In this document: positions 52,499 through 61,477 of the stretch, piece by piece
How the letters are laid out: each line of letters starts with the position of its first letter
Position numbering within the stretch: position 1 is the stretch's first letter
Program-made: the position numbers and the translations under genes
Notes under the pieces: model-generated
The model's database searches: none
Seen by the model: the letters and a program-made list of their open reading frames with translations, nothing else
Told to the model about the DNA's origin: nothing
Assembly (NCBI RefSeq): GCF_000729995.1
Contig: NZ_JNFG01000198.1
Coordinates: forward strand, 44,249 to 108,248
Length of the DNA: 64,000 nt
Reading direction: 5' to 3'
From: Caballeronia sordidicola
GTDB lineage: Bacteria > Pseudomonadota > Gammaproteobacteria > Burkholderiales > Burkholderiaceae

Positions 52499-53581
52499 TC
52501 AAGATACAGGAAGCCGCACGATAGCGAGCGTACCGCCCTCGTCATCGCTTGCGGCAACGAGTTCAAGCGACGCGGTCTTACCGTACAACGCGGCGAGCCG
52601 TTCACGAACCTGCTGGATGCCAAAGCGGCAGCCACCGGACGGCAAACCGCCAATCCCCGCCCCTGTATCGCGGACACTGAGCACGAGCGTGCTGCCTTCA
52701 CGCTGCGCGCACACCCGAATCCAGCCGCCGGCAACCTTGGGTTCCAGTCCATGCTTGATGGCATTTTCGACCAGAGGTTGCAGCAGCAGTGGTGGCATCG
52801 ACAGCCGCCCAAGCTCGTCCGGCAAATCGAGCTGCCTGCTCAAGCGATTTCCCATGCGGGTCTGCATCAACTCGAGATAATCGTCAATACGCGCAAACTC
52901 CGCCGACAACGAATGTGATCCCAATCCCGAACGCGAAGCATCCAGCGTCGCGCGCAAAAATCCAATCAGCCGGTCGAGCATGGCTTGGGCACGCGGCGGA
53001 TCTTGCGCGATCAGCACCCGCAGATTGGCGAGCGTGTTGAACAGCATGTGCGGTTCGAGCTGCGACTCCAGCAGCTTGAGCTGACTCTCCGCAGCACTTC
53101 GCAACGCGGCTTCGGTGCGCGTTTCCATCGCGGCCATACGGCTTCGGGCATAAAAGAAATACGTGATGCCCAGCGAAAACACTAACACACCGGTCATGCT
53201 CAGCAACATCGGCCGCGGGTTGTCAATACGCGTGGACGGTGCGTGCTGCACGCCGGTCAGCAGATCGCCGAGCATGTGCCCGGCGGCGTAACCCACTATG
53301 CCCGACACCACAATCCAGGGAATCATCAAGCCCCAGCCAGGCCAGTCGCGCTGCGCGTCGAAGTTATCGGGGGAACGCTTGCGAATGCGGTAGGCGAGGC
53401 CATAGCGGCCCACCTCGATCAATCCCTGGATGAACAGCGCGCTGCACAGCGAGTAGATCAGGTTGCTCACGAACGAATCGCGATACATCGCGTAAAAGAA
53501 CACGGTGCTCGCCGCGGATACCGGGATAAAGATCCGCAGTTCGCGCCATAGCAGGTTCAGGATGAGTTGAGCGTGGCGCAT
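52499..53581 (-). CDS. LytS-type sensor histidine kinase
   Basis: A 360-residue membrane kinase that pairs with the LytTR regulator downstream. The N-terminal 145 residues hold about four membrane helices. A His_kinase domain follows with H178 in LESQLEPHMLFNTLANL, the N-box residue N273 (PLVENAIKHGLEP), and G-box segments VRDTGAGIGG and RFGIQQVRERL. Such AlgZ/LytS systems often control envelope or motility genes; the target here is not visible. The regulator gene begins within or just after the kinase stop, so the two form one operon. Confidence 0.92.
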   Translation of the reverse strand: MRHAQLILNLLWRELRIFIPVSAASTVFFYAMYRDSFVSNLIYSLCSALFIQGLIEVGRYGLAYRIRKRSPDNFDAQRDWPGWGLMIPWIVVSGIVGYAAGHMLGDLLTGVQHAPSTRIDNPRPMLLSMTGVLVFSLGITYFFYARSRMAAMETRTEAALRSAAESQLKLLESQLEPHMLFNTLANLRVLIAQDPPRAQAMLDRLIGFLRATLDASRSGLGSHSLSAEFARIDDYLELMQTRMGNRLSRQLDLPDELGRLSMPPLLLQPLVENAIKHGLEPKVAGGWIRVCAQREGSTLVLSVRDTGAGIGGLPSGGCRFGIQQVRERLAALYGKTASLELVAASDDEGGTLAIVRLPVS

Positions 53582-53617
53582 GCAGTGGTCAATTGTGCAG
53601 TGGTGGTATGCGGTGAT

Positions 53618-54526
53618 TCAGGCGCGGCTTGAGCCATCCGGTTGTTCAACTGTCCGCGTCCGCGCGCGCAGTTCGGCAGTCGTAGCGCCTTCACCGTGTG
53701 GCGTCCAGCCGGGAGGCTTGAACAAGTATCCGAGGATCGCGGACACACTGCGCGCGCCGGCCAGGTCACGGAGCAGATCGACCCATTGCGCGGATTCTAC
53801 GCGTAGCGGGTTGTAGCTGGTGATCGGATGCACGAGGCCGTAGCGGCAAGGCAGATCGTCGCGCACTTTGACATAGGTGCCAAAGAGCCGGTCGAAGATG
53901 ATCAGCACACCGCCGTAATTCGCATCCAGATACTCGATGTTCGCAGCATGATGCACACGGTGCGACGACGGCGTGTTGAGAATCCCTTCGAGCCAGCCAA
54001 GCCGGGGAATCCAGGTCGCATGAAGCCAGAACTGATACAGGAGATTCAGCGACAGGACGGCGTAGACAATACCCGGGTCGAACCCGAGCCAGACTAGCGG
54101 CACGAAGAACAACATGGTGCCGGTGAGCTTGCCGAACACGCCGATGCGAAACGCGGCCGAGAGATTCAGCTCGTTCGGCGAGTGATGCACCGCGTGATTG
54201 GCCCAGAACCAGCGCATCTCGTGCGCGGCCCGGTGATACCAGTAGTAGCAGAACTCCTGCCCCACGAATAACACGAGCAACGCGATCCATCCGGAAGGCT
54301 GAAGAGTCATCAGGCGATAGTGATGCGCAAGCAGGACAAATGGCGTGGCGATGGAGAGCGGCAATCCAATACCGATCGCGATGCGCGCAATCATGTCGGC
54401 CACCGACACGCCCAAAGCCTTCCAGTCGTAGCGCTGACGACGCGACAGAACGGCTGCCTCGATCAGCGCAAACGCCACCACCGCGGGCGGCGCAATGAAC
54501 AGCATGAATTTGTCGAGCGAAAGCAT
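53618..54526 (-). CDS. Fatty acid hydroxylase/sterol desaturase family membrane protein
   Basis: A 302-residue integral membrane di-iron oxidase. The three His clusters are complete: HRAAHE, HAVHHS and HRVHHAAN, with additional His further on (HPITSYNP). The N-terminal 100 residues hold two to three hydrophobic helices. Substrates in bacteria include lipids and hopanoids. Start is uncertain: ATG 54526 (MLSLDK) or ATG 54574 (MYAANQ) are both possible and neither has a strong ribosome binding site. It follows, on the same strand, a small membrane protein gene whose stop is at 54589. Confidence 0.88.
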   Translation of the reverse strand: MLSLDKFMLFIAPPAVVAFALIEAAVLSRRQRYDWKALGVSVADMIARIAIGIGLPLSIATPFVLLAHHYRLMTLQPSGWIALLVLFVGQEFCYYWYHRAAHEMRWFWANHAVHHSPNELNLSAAFRIGVFGKLTGTMLFFVPLVWLGFDPGIVYAVLSLNLLYQFWLHATWIPRLGWLEGILNTPSSHRVHHAANIEYLDANYGGVLIIFDRLFGTYVKVRDDLPCRYGLVHPITSYNPLRVESAQWVDLLRDLAGARSVSAILGYLFKPPGWTPHGEGATTAELRARTRTVEQPDGSSRA

Positions 54527-54588
54527 GGTCGCAGGTTCGTGGGTTATGCGAAGAGGCTGGTTTGCTGCATACATCGGGGCAAGGCCGC

Positions 54589-55101
54589 TCAATAAGCCAT
54601 GCTCGACGGCTCGGCCTGCCGGGCGACGCGCCACATCGCGAGGCCGCGTGCGAGGAAGATGCCGCTGAAGGCGCCGTACGCCAAACTCACTGCTACCGCG
54701 AACAGCCTGTCGACGCTCAGATCGGGATGCATCGCCAACATGACGTTCGCGCCGAATTTGATGATGAACAGGCCAAGGATCAGCACAAGCGGAACCCAGC
54801 TTCCGGGCACGAGCAAACGCTGCTCGGCGGCAAGCCAGCGGGCCTTGCTGCCTATGCCGGCAGCGTGAGATATCGAAAGCGCCGCGAGCATCGCCGCTGC
54901 CCACGCGACCAGCGCGATGGACTGCGCGGCGAAGACTGACACCACGCCATAAAAGGATAGCGCGGCCATCGCGAGGGGAATTACCGTCGCATTGCGCAGC
55001 GTCTTTTGCTGTGGCTTCGTTTGCGAGACGCCGAGGGAAATCAAGGCGGCGAGCAGCCACCAGACCCAATGCGGTGTGTGCTGAAAAATTTCGATGAGCA
55101 T
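54589..55101 (-). CDS. DUF6622-like integral membrane protein
   Basis: A 170-residue membrane protein with five or so helices. It opens MLIEIFQHTPHWVWWLLAAL, a form I associate with a small family of proteobacterial membrane proteins of unknown function (DUF6622). The start at 55101 is supported by AAGGA six bases upstream; a longer frame to 55146 is less likely. It sits just before the desaturase gene and probably belongs to the same operon. Confidence 0.75.
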   Translation of the reverse strand: MLIEIFQHTPHWVWWLLAALISLGVSQTKPQQKTLRNATVIPLAMAALSFYGVVSVFAAQSIALVAWAAAMLAALSISHAAGIGSKARWLAAEQRLLVPGSWVPLVLILGLFIIKFGANVMLAMHPDLSVDRLFAVAVSLAYGAFSGIFLARGLAMWRVARQAEPSSMAY

Positions 55102-55719
55102 GATGATCGTCCTTATCCGTAGGGAGGAGATTTCGATGATGCTCATGGTCGGCGTTCGCCTCGCACGTCGCTAGCGATTTGCGACGGGATGACATATTGC
55201 GCCGCGAAACGCGCCGGATGTGGCGCGAGTGGCGCGAGTGGCGGCAGCCAAAAAAAGACCGACAAATGACAACGGGCCGCCCTGAAATGACGGCCCGTCC
55301 CGTTTGTCAGCGTTCGCGGTGAAGTCGGAATAACGTCGCAGAACGGTGATCGCCGCGGAAAGCACGTAAGGGAATTGTTGGGTGTTCTTGCGCATGCCGG
55401 CCTGTTATTTAGAGATTTTTTCTGTCTGCGCGGTAGATAACTGAAAAAGTCACTCAAATTTAATTAACTGGTACGTACGCCAGAGAACGGAACCCACCCT
55501 CAAAGCACCCTATCTTTCCTCAGCCGCGAAGCTGTCCGCGCGCCTGCATTCCAGCACGTCCCCGAGCATTTCCTTTGCATGCTGCAGTGCAGCATGCGCC
55601 CGGTTGTCCTCATGACGCACCTTGCGTCGAGGATCGCGTGCGCCTGGGAGCCGGAACAGAGCGAGCAGACATGTCTGCCCAGACATCAATCAACCAATCG
55701 ATCCCAGGAGCACACCGAC
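55102..55719. other. Divergent intergenic region with a long hairpin
   Basis: About 620 bases between the membrane protein gene and the acyltransferase gene. The notable structure is a stem-loop at 55261-55308 (listed separately), preceded by two near copies of tggcgcgagtggcg. I see no gene; the 55143-55457 minus-strand frame has no domain. Confidence 0.45.
55261..55308. repeat. Interrupted long inverted repeat
   Basis: GACAAA (55261-55266) pairs with TTTGTC (55303-55308), and ACGGGCCG (inner left arm) with CGGCCCGT (inner right arm). The shape is a two-step hairpin, as in a small RNA or terminator. No T-run is present on the + strand; a short A-run lies to its left, which would act as T-run for the minus strand. 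Confidence 0.5.
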
Positions 55720-56694
55720 ATGCGTAACACCTTCCTTGACTGTACGCGTGGCCTGGGGATATGGCTCGTCGTCTTCGGGCACGTCGAGCGCGGCTTGTCC
55801 GATGCGCATCTGTTGCCGGCGAACTATCCGTTCGCGCAGATCGATTTCACGCTCTACACGTTTCACATGCCGCTGTTTTTCCTGCTGGCCGGACTCTACG
55901 TCTGGCCGGCCCTCGAGAAAGGCCGCGGCTCGTTCATCGGCTCGAAGTTCATGTCGATCGTCGTGCCGTATTTCGTATGGTCGATCATTCAAGGCGGCGT
56001 GCAGATCGCGATGGCGCATTCGACGAATCACTCGCTCGCATTGTCCGACTGGCCGAAACTCTTCTATGCGCCGATCGGTCAGTTCTGGTTCCTCTATGCG
56101 CTGATGATCTGGCAATTGGTCGCGTTTGCCTGCGGCCGGCGCGGTCCGGCGCTCATGGTGATCGCGGTCCTGGCGCTCGCATTCAGCACGGCGGTGCCCG
56201 ACTCCATTTTCTCGACCACCATGAAAATGGGCGTTTTCTTTGCAGCGGGCGCGGCGATCGGACCGCGACTCGATCGACACATCGCGTCGATCGCACACTG
56301 GAAATCATTCGTTATCTGTTGCGTTGCATTCGGCCTGGCGGTCCGCGCGATCTGGAACGTGGCGCCCGTCTATTCGTGGCAAGCGCTGCCGGCCGCGATC
56401 TTCGGCATGGGAATAATCATGATCGTCTGCTACTGGGCGAACCGGACGCCGGCAAAAGCGCCGCTCGCGCTATGCGGGCAACGTTCGATGGACATCTATG
56501 TCATGCACATCATGGCGGCGGCGGGGATTCGCATCGTGTTGACGAAAGCCGGTGTCGAGAATGCTTATGCGTTGCTGCTGATCGGAACGGCGGTCGGCGT
56601 TGTGCTGCCGCTCGGCGTTTCGCAAGCGCTACAGAGAACCCGTGGTGTGATTCGCGGCGCATTTCGCGCTCCGCGAACGGGTGCGCAAAGTTGA
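55720..56694 (+). CDS. Acyltransferase family 3 (YcfT/OafA-like) membrane protein
   Basis: A 324-residue protein with about ten membrane helices. It opens with TRGLGIWLVVFGHV, the Acyl_transf_3 signature containing the catalytic His (H25 region), and continues with FHMPLFFLLAGLYVW. These proteins acylate sugars or lipids of the envelope. The start at 55720 has AGGAG nine bases upstream; the frame upstream to 55579 is not similar to anything. It stands alone as a transcription unit. Confidence 0.85.
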   Translation: MRNTFLDCTRGLGIWLVVFGHVERGLSDAHLLPANYPFAQIDFTLYTFHMPLFFLLAGLYVWPALEKGRGSFIGSKFMSIVVPYFVWSIIQGGVQIAMAHSTNHSLALSDWPKLFYAPIGQFWFLYALMIWQLVAFACGRRGPALMVIAVLALAFSTAVPDSIFSTTMKMGVFFAAGAAIGPRLDRHIASIAHWKSFVICCVAFGLAVRAIWNVAPVYSWQALPAAIFGMGIIMIVCYWANRTPAKAPLALCGQRSMDIYVMHIMAAAGIRIVLTKAGVENAYALLLIGTAVGVVLPLGVSQALQRTRGVIRGAFRAPRTGAQS

Positions 56695-56949
56695 ACACGT
56701 GGGGCGGCGCAGGGGCCTGATTGGTCGCGTCGGTCAGATACCGGGTCGACACGATGAAGTTGCGGGCCGCCGGGTTGGCCTCGTCGAACTTGGGATCACG
56801 TGTCGTGCTTGGCGGCACTGCGACTGCGTTGTTGGCACTGCGGTCGATACTGGCAGACATCACGCCCGGCATGGCATGTATCTGACAAGGCAATAGCCAA
56901 CGGTTGCCTGGTTGTGCTCCTGGCTGACGGTGGCGCGGACGCAAGGTGC
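56695..56949. other. Short stretch between convergent genes
   Basis: A minus-strand frame (56510-56968) overlaps this region and contains the string DPKFDEANPAARNFIVSTRYLTDATNQAP, of coding character, but it has no clear start and runs into the acyltransferase gene. It may be a remnant of a lost gene; no family recognised. Confidence 0.3.
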
Positions 56950-57453
56950 TTACTTCATCCGTTGCCACACAACTTTCGATGCCCCATATCCAAAGCTTCC
57001 GGGTGTGATGTAGGTCAGCCGGTCGCCATCAAGGGTGAATGGGCGCCGTTGAACATCGCCGTCCCAGTTCGGAAAGGTGCTGTTCTGAATGTGGAAAACG
57101 ATCACTCGTCCGGCCGGATCGACGGTATAAGTACCGAAATGCGCGAAGTTACCCTGGACGATGCGTTGGTTCTCTTCGGCGGTACCCGATAACCGGTTAT
57201 CCAATGCGAACTTCGGCAAATCCGCACGAACTCCGACCAGAACGTAGCGGCCGTCGCTACCGAAGATGAGTTGGCCGTGCGGATGTGGACCGAGCGCCTC
57301 GACTTCGCTGCCGCTTGTCGTAACGGTCAACGAGACCAAAGACCACGAACCCACCACGTCAGGCGCCGCCTGGGCAAATGTTTTGGGGGCGCCGATACAT
57401 AGTGCAAAGGCCACCAGCGTTGCGACAGGCAGGGTTTGGAGCATGGACTTCAT
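56950..57453 (-). CDS. Lipocalin-like domain protein, exported
   Basis: A 167-residue protein with a signal peptide (cut near TFAQA) and a Lipocalin_5-like fold: DVVGSWSLVSLTV at the start, HPHGQLIFGSDGRYVLVGVRADLPKF in the middle, and LTYITPGSFGYGASKVVWQR at the end. The family binds small hydrophobic molecules; some members are linked to polyketide clusters. Start at 57453 with GGAGAAC upstream. The frame upstream to 57489 adds nothing. Confidence 0.85.
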   Translation of the reverse strand: MKSMLQTLPVATLVAFALCIGAPKTFAQAAPDVVGSWSLVSLTVTTSGSEVEALGPHPHGQLIFGSDGRYVLVGVRADLPKFALDNRLSGTAEENQRIVQGNFAHFGTYTVDPAGRVIVFHIQNSTFPNWDGDVQRRPFTLDGDRLTYITPGSFGYGASKVVWQRMK

Positions 57454-57608
57454 GGCGTTCTCCAACAACGTGAGGGCAGATGGTGCCAAGGCAAAACACC
57501 TCTGCGCACCTTCCCCGATTCACTCGAATTCGCCAGGGAGAAACTGATTCCCTAACGGATCGCCTTCCTTGCTTTGTTTCCCCACTACCCTGTAAGGTGC
57601 GCCGCAGG

Positions 57609-57875
57609 CTAATACCCGTCAATGAAGCCAGGCAACCCCGTGCGGGCCACCGCGCTAGCGGAGTCAATTAGTGTCCATTTTTGCGAGGGTTGGCGTCTGC
57701 CACGATCGCCGGAGACCATGATTGCATCTTCCCAACCCGAGAGCCGAGGGCAGGAGGTTCGCCAAGCGATCATCATCTCCGCATAGGTATGCGGTTGTGC
57801 CGCTATCCATGCCAGGAATTCCAGCAGATTGGCGGTATGGGAACCATTTCCCTCTATCGTCGGCGTGCGATACAT
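57609..57875 (-). CDS. Small conserved-looking hypothetical protein, possibly broken
   Basis: An 88-residue frame with the segment LLEFLAWIAAQPHTYAEMMIAWRTSCPRLSGWEDA, which matches a small protein I have met in Burkholderiales (TYAE.M.AWRTSCPRL.VWEDA) of unknown, possibly DNA-binding, function. After WEDA the rest (MVSGDRGRRQPSQKW...) does not follow the usual pattern, so the C-terminus may be altered. No strong ribosome binding site is seen. Confidence 0.5.
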   Translation of the reverse strand: MYRTPTIEGNGSHTANLLEFLAWIAAQPHTYAEMMIAWRTSCPRLSGWEDAIMVSGDRGRRQPSQKWTLIDSASAVARTGLPGFIDGY

Positions 57876-58172
57876 GGTTCGCCCTCGATCACCAGACGAC
57901 ATGCTTATAGGATAGCTTTCTCGGGCACGACTTCCAATTTACATGGATACCGAACCTGTATCTCTTCGGTATGTGCGAGAACCGGACGATCGACGAGGGT
58001 GAGGGGGAATGCCGCTTCAGGGTTGACCAGTGGCGATCGTCATCCGTCTCTGGCCGGCCACTAAGAGCCAGTCGCGAATGTGCGAGCGACGACCGCAGCT
58101 TCGACGTTATCGGTCATTCGATTGATGGGAAATCTGGACCGTGCGCTGTGCTCATGACAGGTAGTTGCTACC
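57876..58172. other. Intergenic stretch
   Basis: About 300 bases between the small hypothetical gene and the AraC-type regulator end. I see no gene or recognisable signal. Confidence 0.35.
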
Positions 58173-59120
58173 TCAATTGTCGGCGTGCTCACGCGCGTTG
58201 CGGCGAATAGCCTGAGGTGGTTCACCGAAAGCTCGCAGAAACGCACGGCGCATTCTGTCTGAATCAGCAAAACCCGTTTCTCGCGCAACGACGTCAATCG
58301 GCAGCCTGCCCTGCTCGACCATGAGACGCGCTGCTTCCAACCGCAAGTTCTCGACAGCTTTTGCAGGTGATTGCCCGGTCTCCTCACGGAACGCCCGGCT
58401 GAATTGCCGCACACTCAGATTGGCGGCTTCAGCGAGTCTGTCGACCGTCAGTGGGGTGTGCAAATTGCTTTTCGCGTAGACCAGCGCGGTTTGTATCCGG
58501 TCAGTTTTTGCATCGAGGTCAAGCAGTGTGGAGTGCTGTAACTGTCCGCCGGCACGTCGATGGAACATGACCATTCGCTTGGCGACAATTCGCGCTACCT
58601 TTGCACCAAGATCTCTTTCCACCATCGAAACCGCAAGATCGGTCCCCGCAGTCATGCCCGCGGATGTCCATACTGGGCCATCCACGATAAATATCCGATC
58701 TTCTTCGACTTTGACTTTCGGATACGTCGTTTGCAGTTCGCGCGCGTGTGCCCAGTGAGTCGTGGCACGCCGATCGTCCAGAACGCCGGCTTGAGCCAAA
58801 AAGAACGCGCCCGTGCACATTGAGGCAACGCGCCGGGTGTTTTTCACCGCGTCTCTCAAATATTCAATCAGTGCGGCGCTCGCCAGGTGCGCGCCAGTGA
58901 TGACGCCGCCGATGATCACCGTATCGAACCCGCCTTCAGAGAAACTGTCCGTCATGACGGAGTATCCGAGAGAACTTTGAACCGGCCCACCGCTTTCAGA
59001 TATCAGACGTATCTCGTAGTACGGCTCCTTGGTCAGTCGGTTTGCGAGCTCAAACACGGTCAGTCCACCGAAAACCATGACCTGGAAGCCTGGAACGACG
59101 ATGTAGCCAATGCGCAGCAT
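58173..59120 (-). CDS. GlxA-type transcriptional regulator (DJ-1/PfpI + AraC HTH)
   Basis: A 315-residue regulator with an amidase-like DJ-1/PfpI sensor domain (residues 1-180; SMCTGAFFLAQAGVLDDRRATTHW in part) and a C-terminal AraC double helix-turn-helix (LTVDRLAEAANLSVRQFSRAFREETGQSPAKAV and FADSDRMRRAFLRAFGEPP). The start at 59120 gives the usual MLRIGYIVVPGF opening. It is divergent from the four-gene epoxide hydrolase/AKR/NmrA cluster and is the obvious candidate for controlling it. Confidence 0.9.
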   Translation of the reverse strand: MLRIGYIVVPGFQVMVFGGLTVFELANRLTKEPYYEIRLISESGGPVQSSLGYSVMTDSFSEGGFDTVIIGGVITGAHLASAALIEYLRDAVKNTRRVASMCTGAFFLAQAGVLDDRRATTHWAHARELQTTYPKVKVEEDRIFIVDGPVWTSAGMTAGTDLAVSMVERDLGAKVARIVAKRMVMFHRRAGGQLQHSTLLDLDAKTDRIQTALVYAKSNLHTPLTVDRLAEAANLSVRQFSRAFREETGQSPAKAVENLRLEAARLMVEQGRLPIDVVARETGFADSDRMRRAFLRAFGEPPQAIRRNAREHADN

Positions 59121-59346
59121 GATAGGTCCCGGAAAATAGCAGGACATAACGTTACGTCCTCCACGCTGGCGCCTGGCGCGAGCCGTCGCCTGCTGAACTG
59201 TGATTCTAACCAGCGATCCTGATGCCGATAAGAGTGGCCGCGCCAGCATGGCCGGAATTGTCGGAAATACGTCTCTCCCGCCTCGTTGAGGGCTTCTACC
59301 ATTGGCGGATTCCCGAGTCTCACATCGGACCAATCGAGAAACCCCT
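59121..59346. promoter_or_regulatory. Divergent promoter region of regulator and hydrolase cluster
   Basis: 226 bases between the divergent GlxA-type regulator and the first epoxide hydrolase gene. It should hold both promoters and the regulator's binding site. I cannot name a clear -35/-10 pair or palindrome by eye. Confidence 0.5.
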
Positions 59347-60441
59347 ATGGAAAACAACCTCTCTGGAACAGCGTCTATTCCCGCACCCTCTATCTCGCGC
59401 CGCGCGTTCCTCGCGAGCGGGACCGCCTTTGGTGCAAGCCTGCTGCTGGATCGCGGGGCGCAGGCGCAAAGTCCTGGAACCGGCGGCGTACCGGGTATCA
59501 AGGAGTACGACGTCAATACCAATGGCATCACCCTGCACGTAACCGAACAGGGAGATGGGCCAGCCGTACTCTTCTGCCACGGGTTTCCGGACACTTCCTA
59601 CACGTGGCGCCGGCAGATGAAAGCCGTGGCGTCTGCCGGATATCGGGCAATTGCTCCCGATATGCGCGGCTGCGGCCGCAGTTCGGCTCCGGCGGACCCA
59701 ACCTTGTACACGCCACTGCAAACGGTCGGCGACCTGGTGGGCCTGCTCGATGCGTTGAAGATTCCAAGCGCTGTCCTCGTGGGTCATGACTGGGGTGCAA
59801 CGCATGTGTGGCAAGCAGCGTTGATGCGTCCCGACCGATTCAAGGCCGTGTTCTGTCTGAGCGTGCCGTTCGTTCCTCGAGGGGATGTCAGCGTCTTCGA
59901 GAAGATGCGCAAGTCCGGCCACCAGGATGACTTCTACATGTTCGAACAGAGCCGGCCGGACGCCGATCAGATCTGGGCCGACGCCACGGTGACAATTCCG
60001 GGAATCCTGTACTGGGCATCGGGCTCCGCTCCCGCAGACAAGCGGTGGAGTCCGATGGATCCGGCACGCAGCCTTCACCGTGCGGCCCCCGGACCGTTAC
60101 CGTCATGGGCGGAGCCTGATTACGTCGCTCATAACGTGGCGGAATTTCAGCGTACCGGCTTTCACGGTGCCCTGAACTACTATCGGGCCGCTGAACCGTA
60201 CTTCTACCTGTCCGCTCCGTGGAAAGGCGCCAGGATTACGCAGCCTTCGTTTTTCATCTGGGGGAAGGCGGATGGTTTGAAAGAGCTCTATCCGCTGACC
60301 GTGGACCAGATGCGCTCGGGCGTTCCCAGTCTCATTGGCGGTCTCGAACTCGACAATGTGGGCCACTGGGTACAACACGAAGCCCCTGATGTGGTCAATG
60401 AGCAACTCGTGAAGTTCCTGCAAACCGTAACCCCCACCTGA
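59347..60441 (+). CDS. Alpha/beta-hydrolase, epoxide hydrolase type, with Tat signal
   Basis: A 364-residue hydrolase. The N-terminus has a twin-arginine signal (SRRAFLASGTAFGASLLL), so the enzyme is probably exported folded. The core shows the oxyanion motif HGFPDTSYTW, the nucleophile elbow GHDWGA with D148 (Asp, as in epoxide hydrolases and dehalogenases) and H340 in VGHWVQHE. It converts an epoxide or similar substrate to a diol. It is the first gene of a same-strand series with an aldo-keto reductase and a second hydrolase of the same type. A start 15 codons upstream is possible but would bury the Tat motif. Confidence 0.88.
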   Translation: MENNLSGTASIPAPSISRRAFLASGTAFGASLLLDRGAQAQSPGTGGVPGIKEYDVNTNGITLHVTEQGDGPAVLFCHGFPDTSYTWRRQMKAVASAGYRAIAPDMRGCGRSSAPADPTLYTPLQTVGDLVGLLDALKIPSAVLVGHDWGATHVWQAALMRPDRFKAVFCLSVPFVPRGDVSVFEKMRKSGHQDDFYMFEQSRPDADQIWADATVTIPGILYWASGSAPADKRWSPMDPARSLHRAAPGPLPSWAEPDYVAHNVAEFQRTGFHGALNYYRAAEPYFYLSAPWKGARITQPSFFIWGKADGLKELYPLTVDQMRSGVPSLIGGLELDNVGHWVQHEAPDVVNEQLVKFLQTVTPT

Positions 60442-60558
60442 CTCGCTATGGGATTGATACGCGGAAAGGGCACCTATCCGGCGTCACCGCCCCCACGCCC
60501 ACGCACCCTGCAGCAGCCGCGCCGGCAAGAGACATCCAACTGAGAAACGGATTTAACG

Positions 60559-61464
60559 ATGGTGACAGGCAAAAGCCCCGTGTACAGGTTGAACAATGGA
60601 ATTGAGATGCCCGCATTCGGACTTGGGGTGTTTCGCAGCGAGCCTGAGAAAACCGTAGCTGCGGTCAGATCGGCAGTCGCAAATGGATACCGGCTGATCG
60701 ACACCGCTGCGGCCTATGTGAACGAGCAGCAGGTTGGGGAAGGTATCCGCTCGTCTGGCGTCCCTCGGGAGGACGTCTTCGTGACGACCAAGGTGTGGAT
60801 CACCGACTATGGCTACGACCAGACCCTTCGTGCTTTCGACCGAAGTCTTCTGAAGCTGGGATTCGATGTCCTGGACCTGTATCTGATTCATTGGCCGGTC
60901 CCTTCGGCCTTTGAGGCAACTATCGATGCCTACAAAGCCGCGCTGAAGCTCCTTGAGGAAGGGCGCGTTCGCGCGATTGGCGTGTGCAACTTCAGCTCCA
61001 ACCATCTCCGCAGTCTGATTGAGAAAACGGGTCATATTCCCGCGGTGAATCAGGTAGAACTGCATCCCTTCTTCATTCAGCGTGAACTTCGCGAAGCTAA
61101 TGAGAAGCACGGAATCATCACCCAGGCGTGGTCTCCGATTGGCGGCATCAAACGCGACGGTGAAAAGGCGAAGACCTCGCAGGAGATGCATGACCCTCTC
61201 TCCCATCCAACAGTGGTGCTGCTCGCCAGGAAATACGGAAAGACCCCGGCGCAGATTATCCTGCGCTGGCAGATCCAGTTGGGCACGTCTCCCATCCCGA
61301 AGTCCGTGCGTCCGGAACGGATTGCCGAGAACATCGATATCTTCGACTTCGGACTTGCGTCGGGGGAAGTTCAGGCAATCAGCGAGCTCGACACCGGCGA
61401 ACGTGGCGGACCAGACCCGGAGCAGGTGAGTCCGCAAACCTTTCCTATAATCAATCGTGACTAA
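60559..61464 (+). CDS. Aldo/keto reductase (2,5-diketo-D-gluconate reductase-like)
   Basis: A 301-residue NADPH-dependent carbonyl reductase. The catalytic tetrad is visible: D48, Y53 (DTAAAYVNE), K78 (VTTKVW) and H111 (LIHWP). The cofactor region IPKSVRPERIAENIDIFDF near the C-terminus is typical. It reduces an aldehyde or ketone. Position between two similar hydrolases suggests a detoxification or catabolic route for an epoxide or ester with a carbonyl product. Its stop overlaps a possible GTG start of the next gene. Confidence 0.92.
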   Translation: MVTGKSPVYRLNNGIEMPAFGLGVFRSEPEKTVAAVRSAVANGYRLIDTAAAYVNEQQVGEGIRSSGVPREDVFVTTKVWITDYGYDQTLRAFDRSLLKLGFDVLDLYLIHWPVPSAFEATIDAYKAALKLLEEGRVRAIGVCNFSSNHLRSLIEKTGHIPAVNQVELHPFFIQRELREANEKHGIITQAWSPIGGIKRDGEKAKTSQEMHDPLSHPTVVLLARKYGKTPAQIILRWQIQLGTSPIPKSVRPERIAENIDIFDFGLASGEVQAISELDTGERGGPDPEQVSPQTFPIINRD

Positions 61465-61477
61465 ACCAGACCTACCT

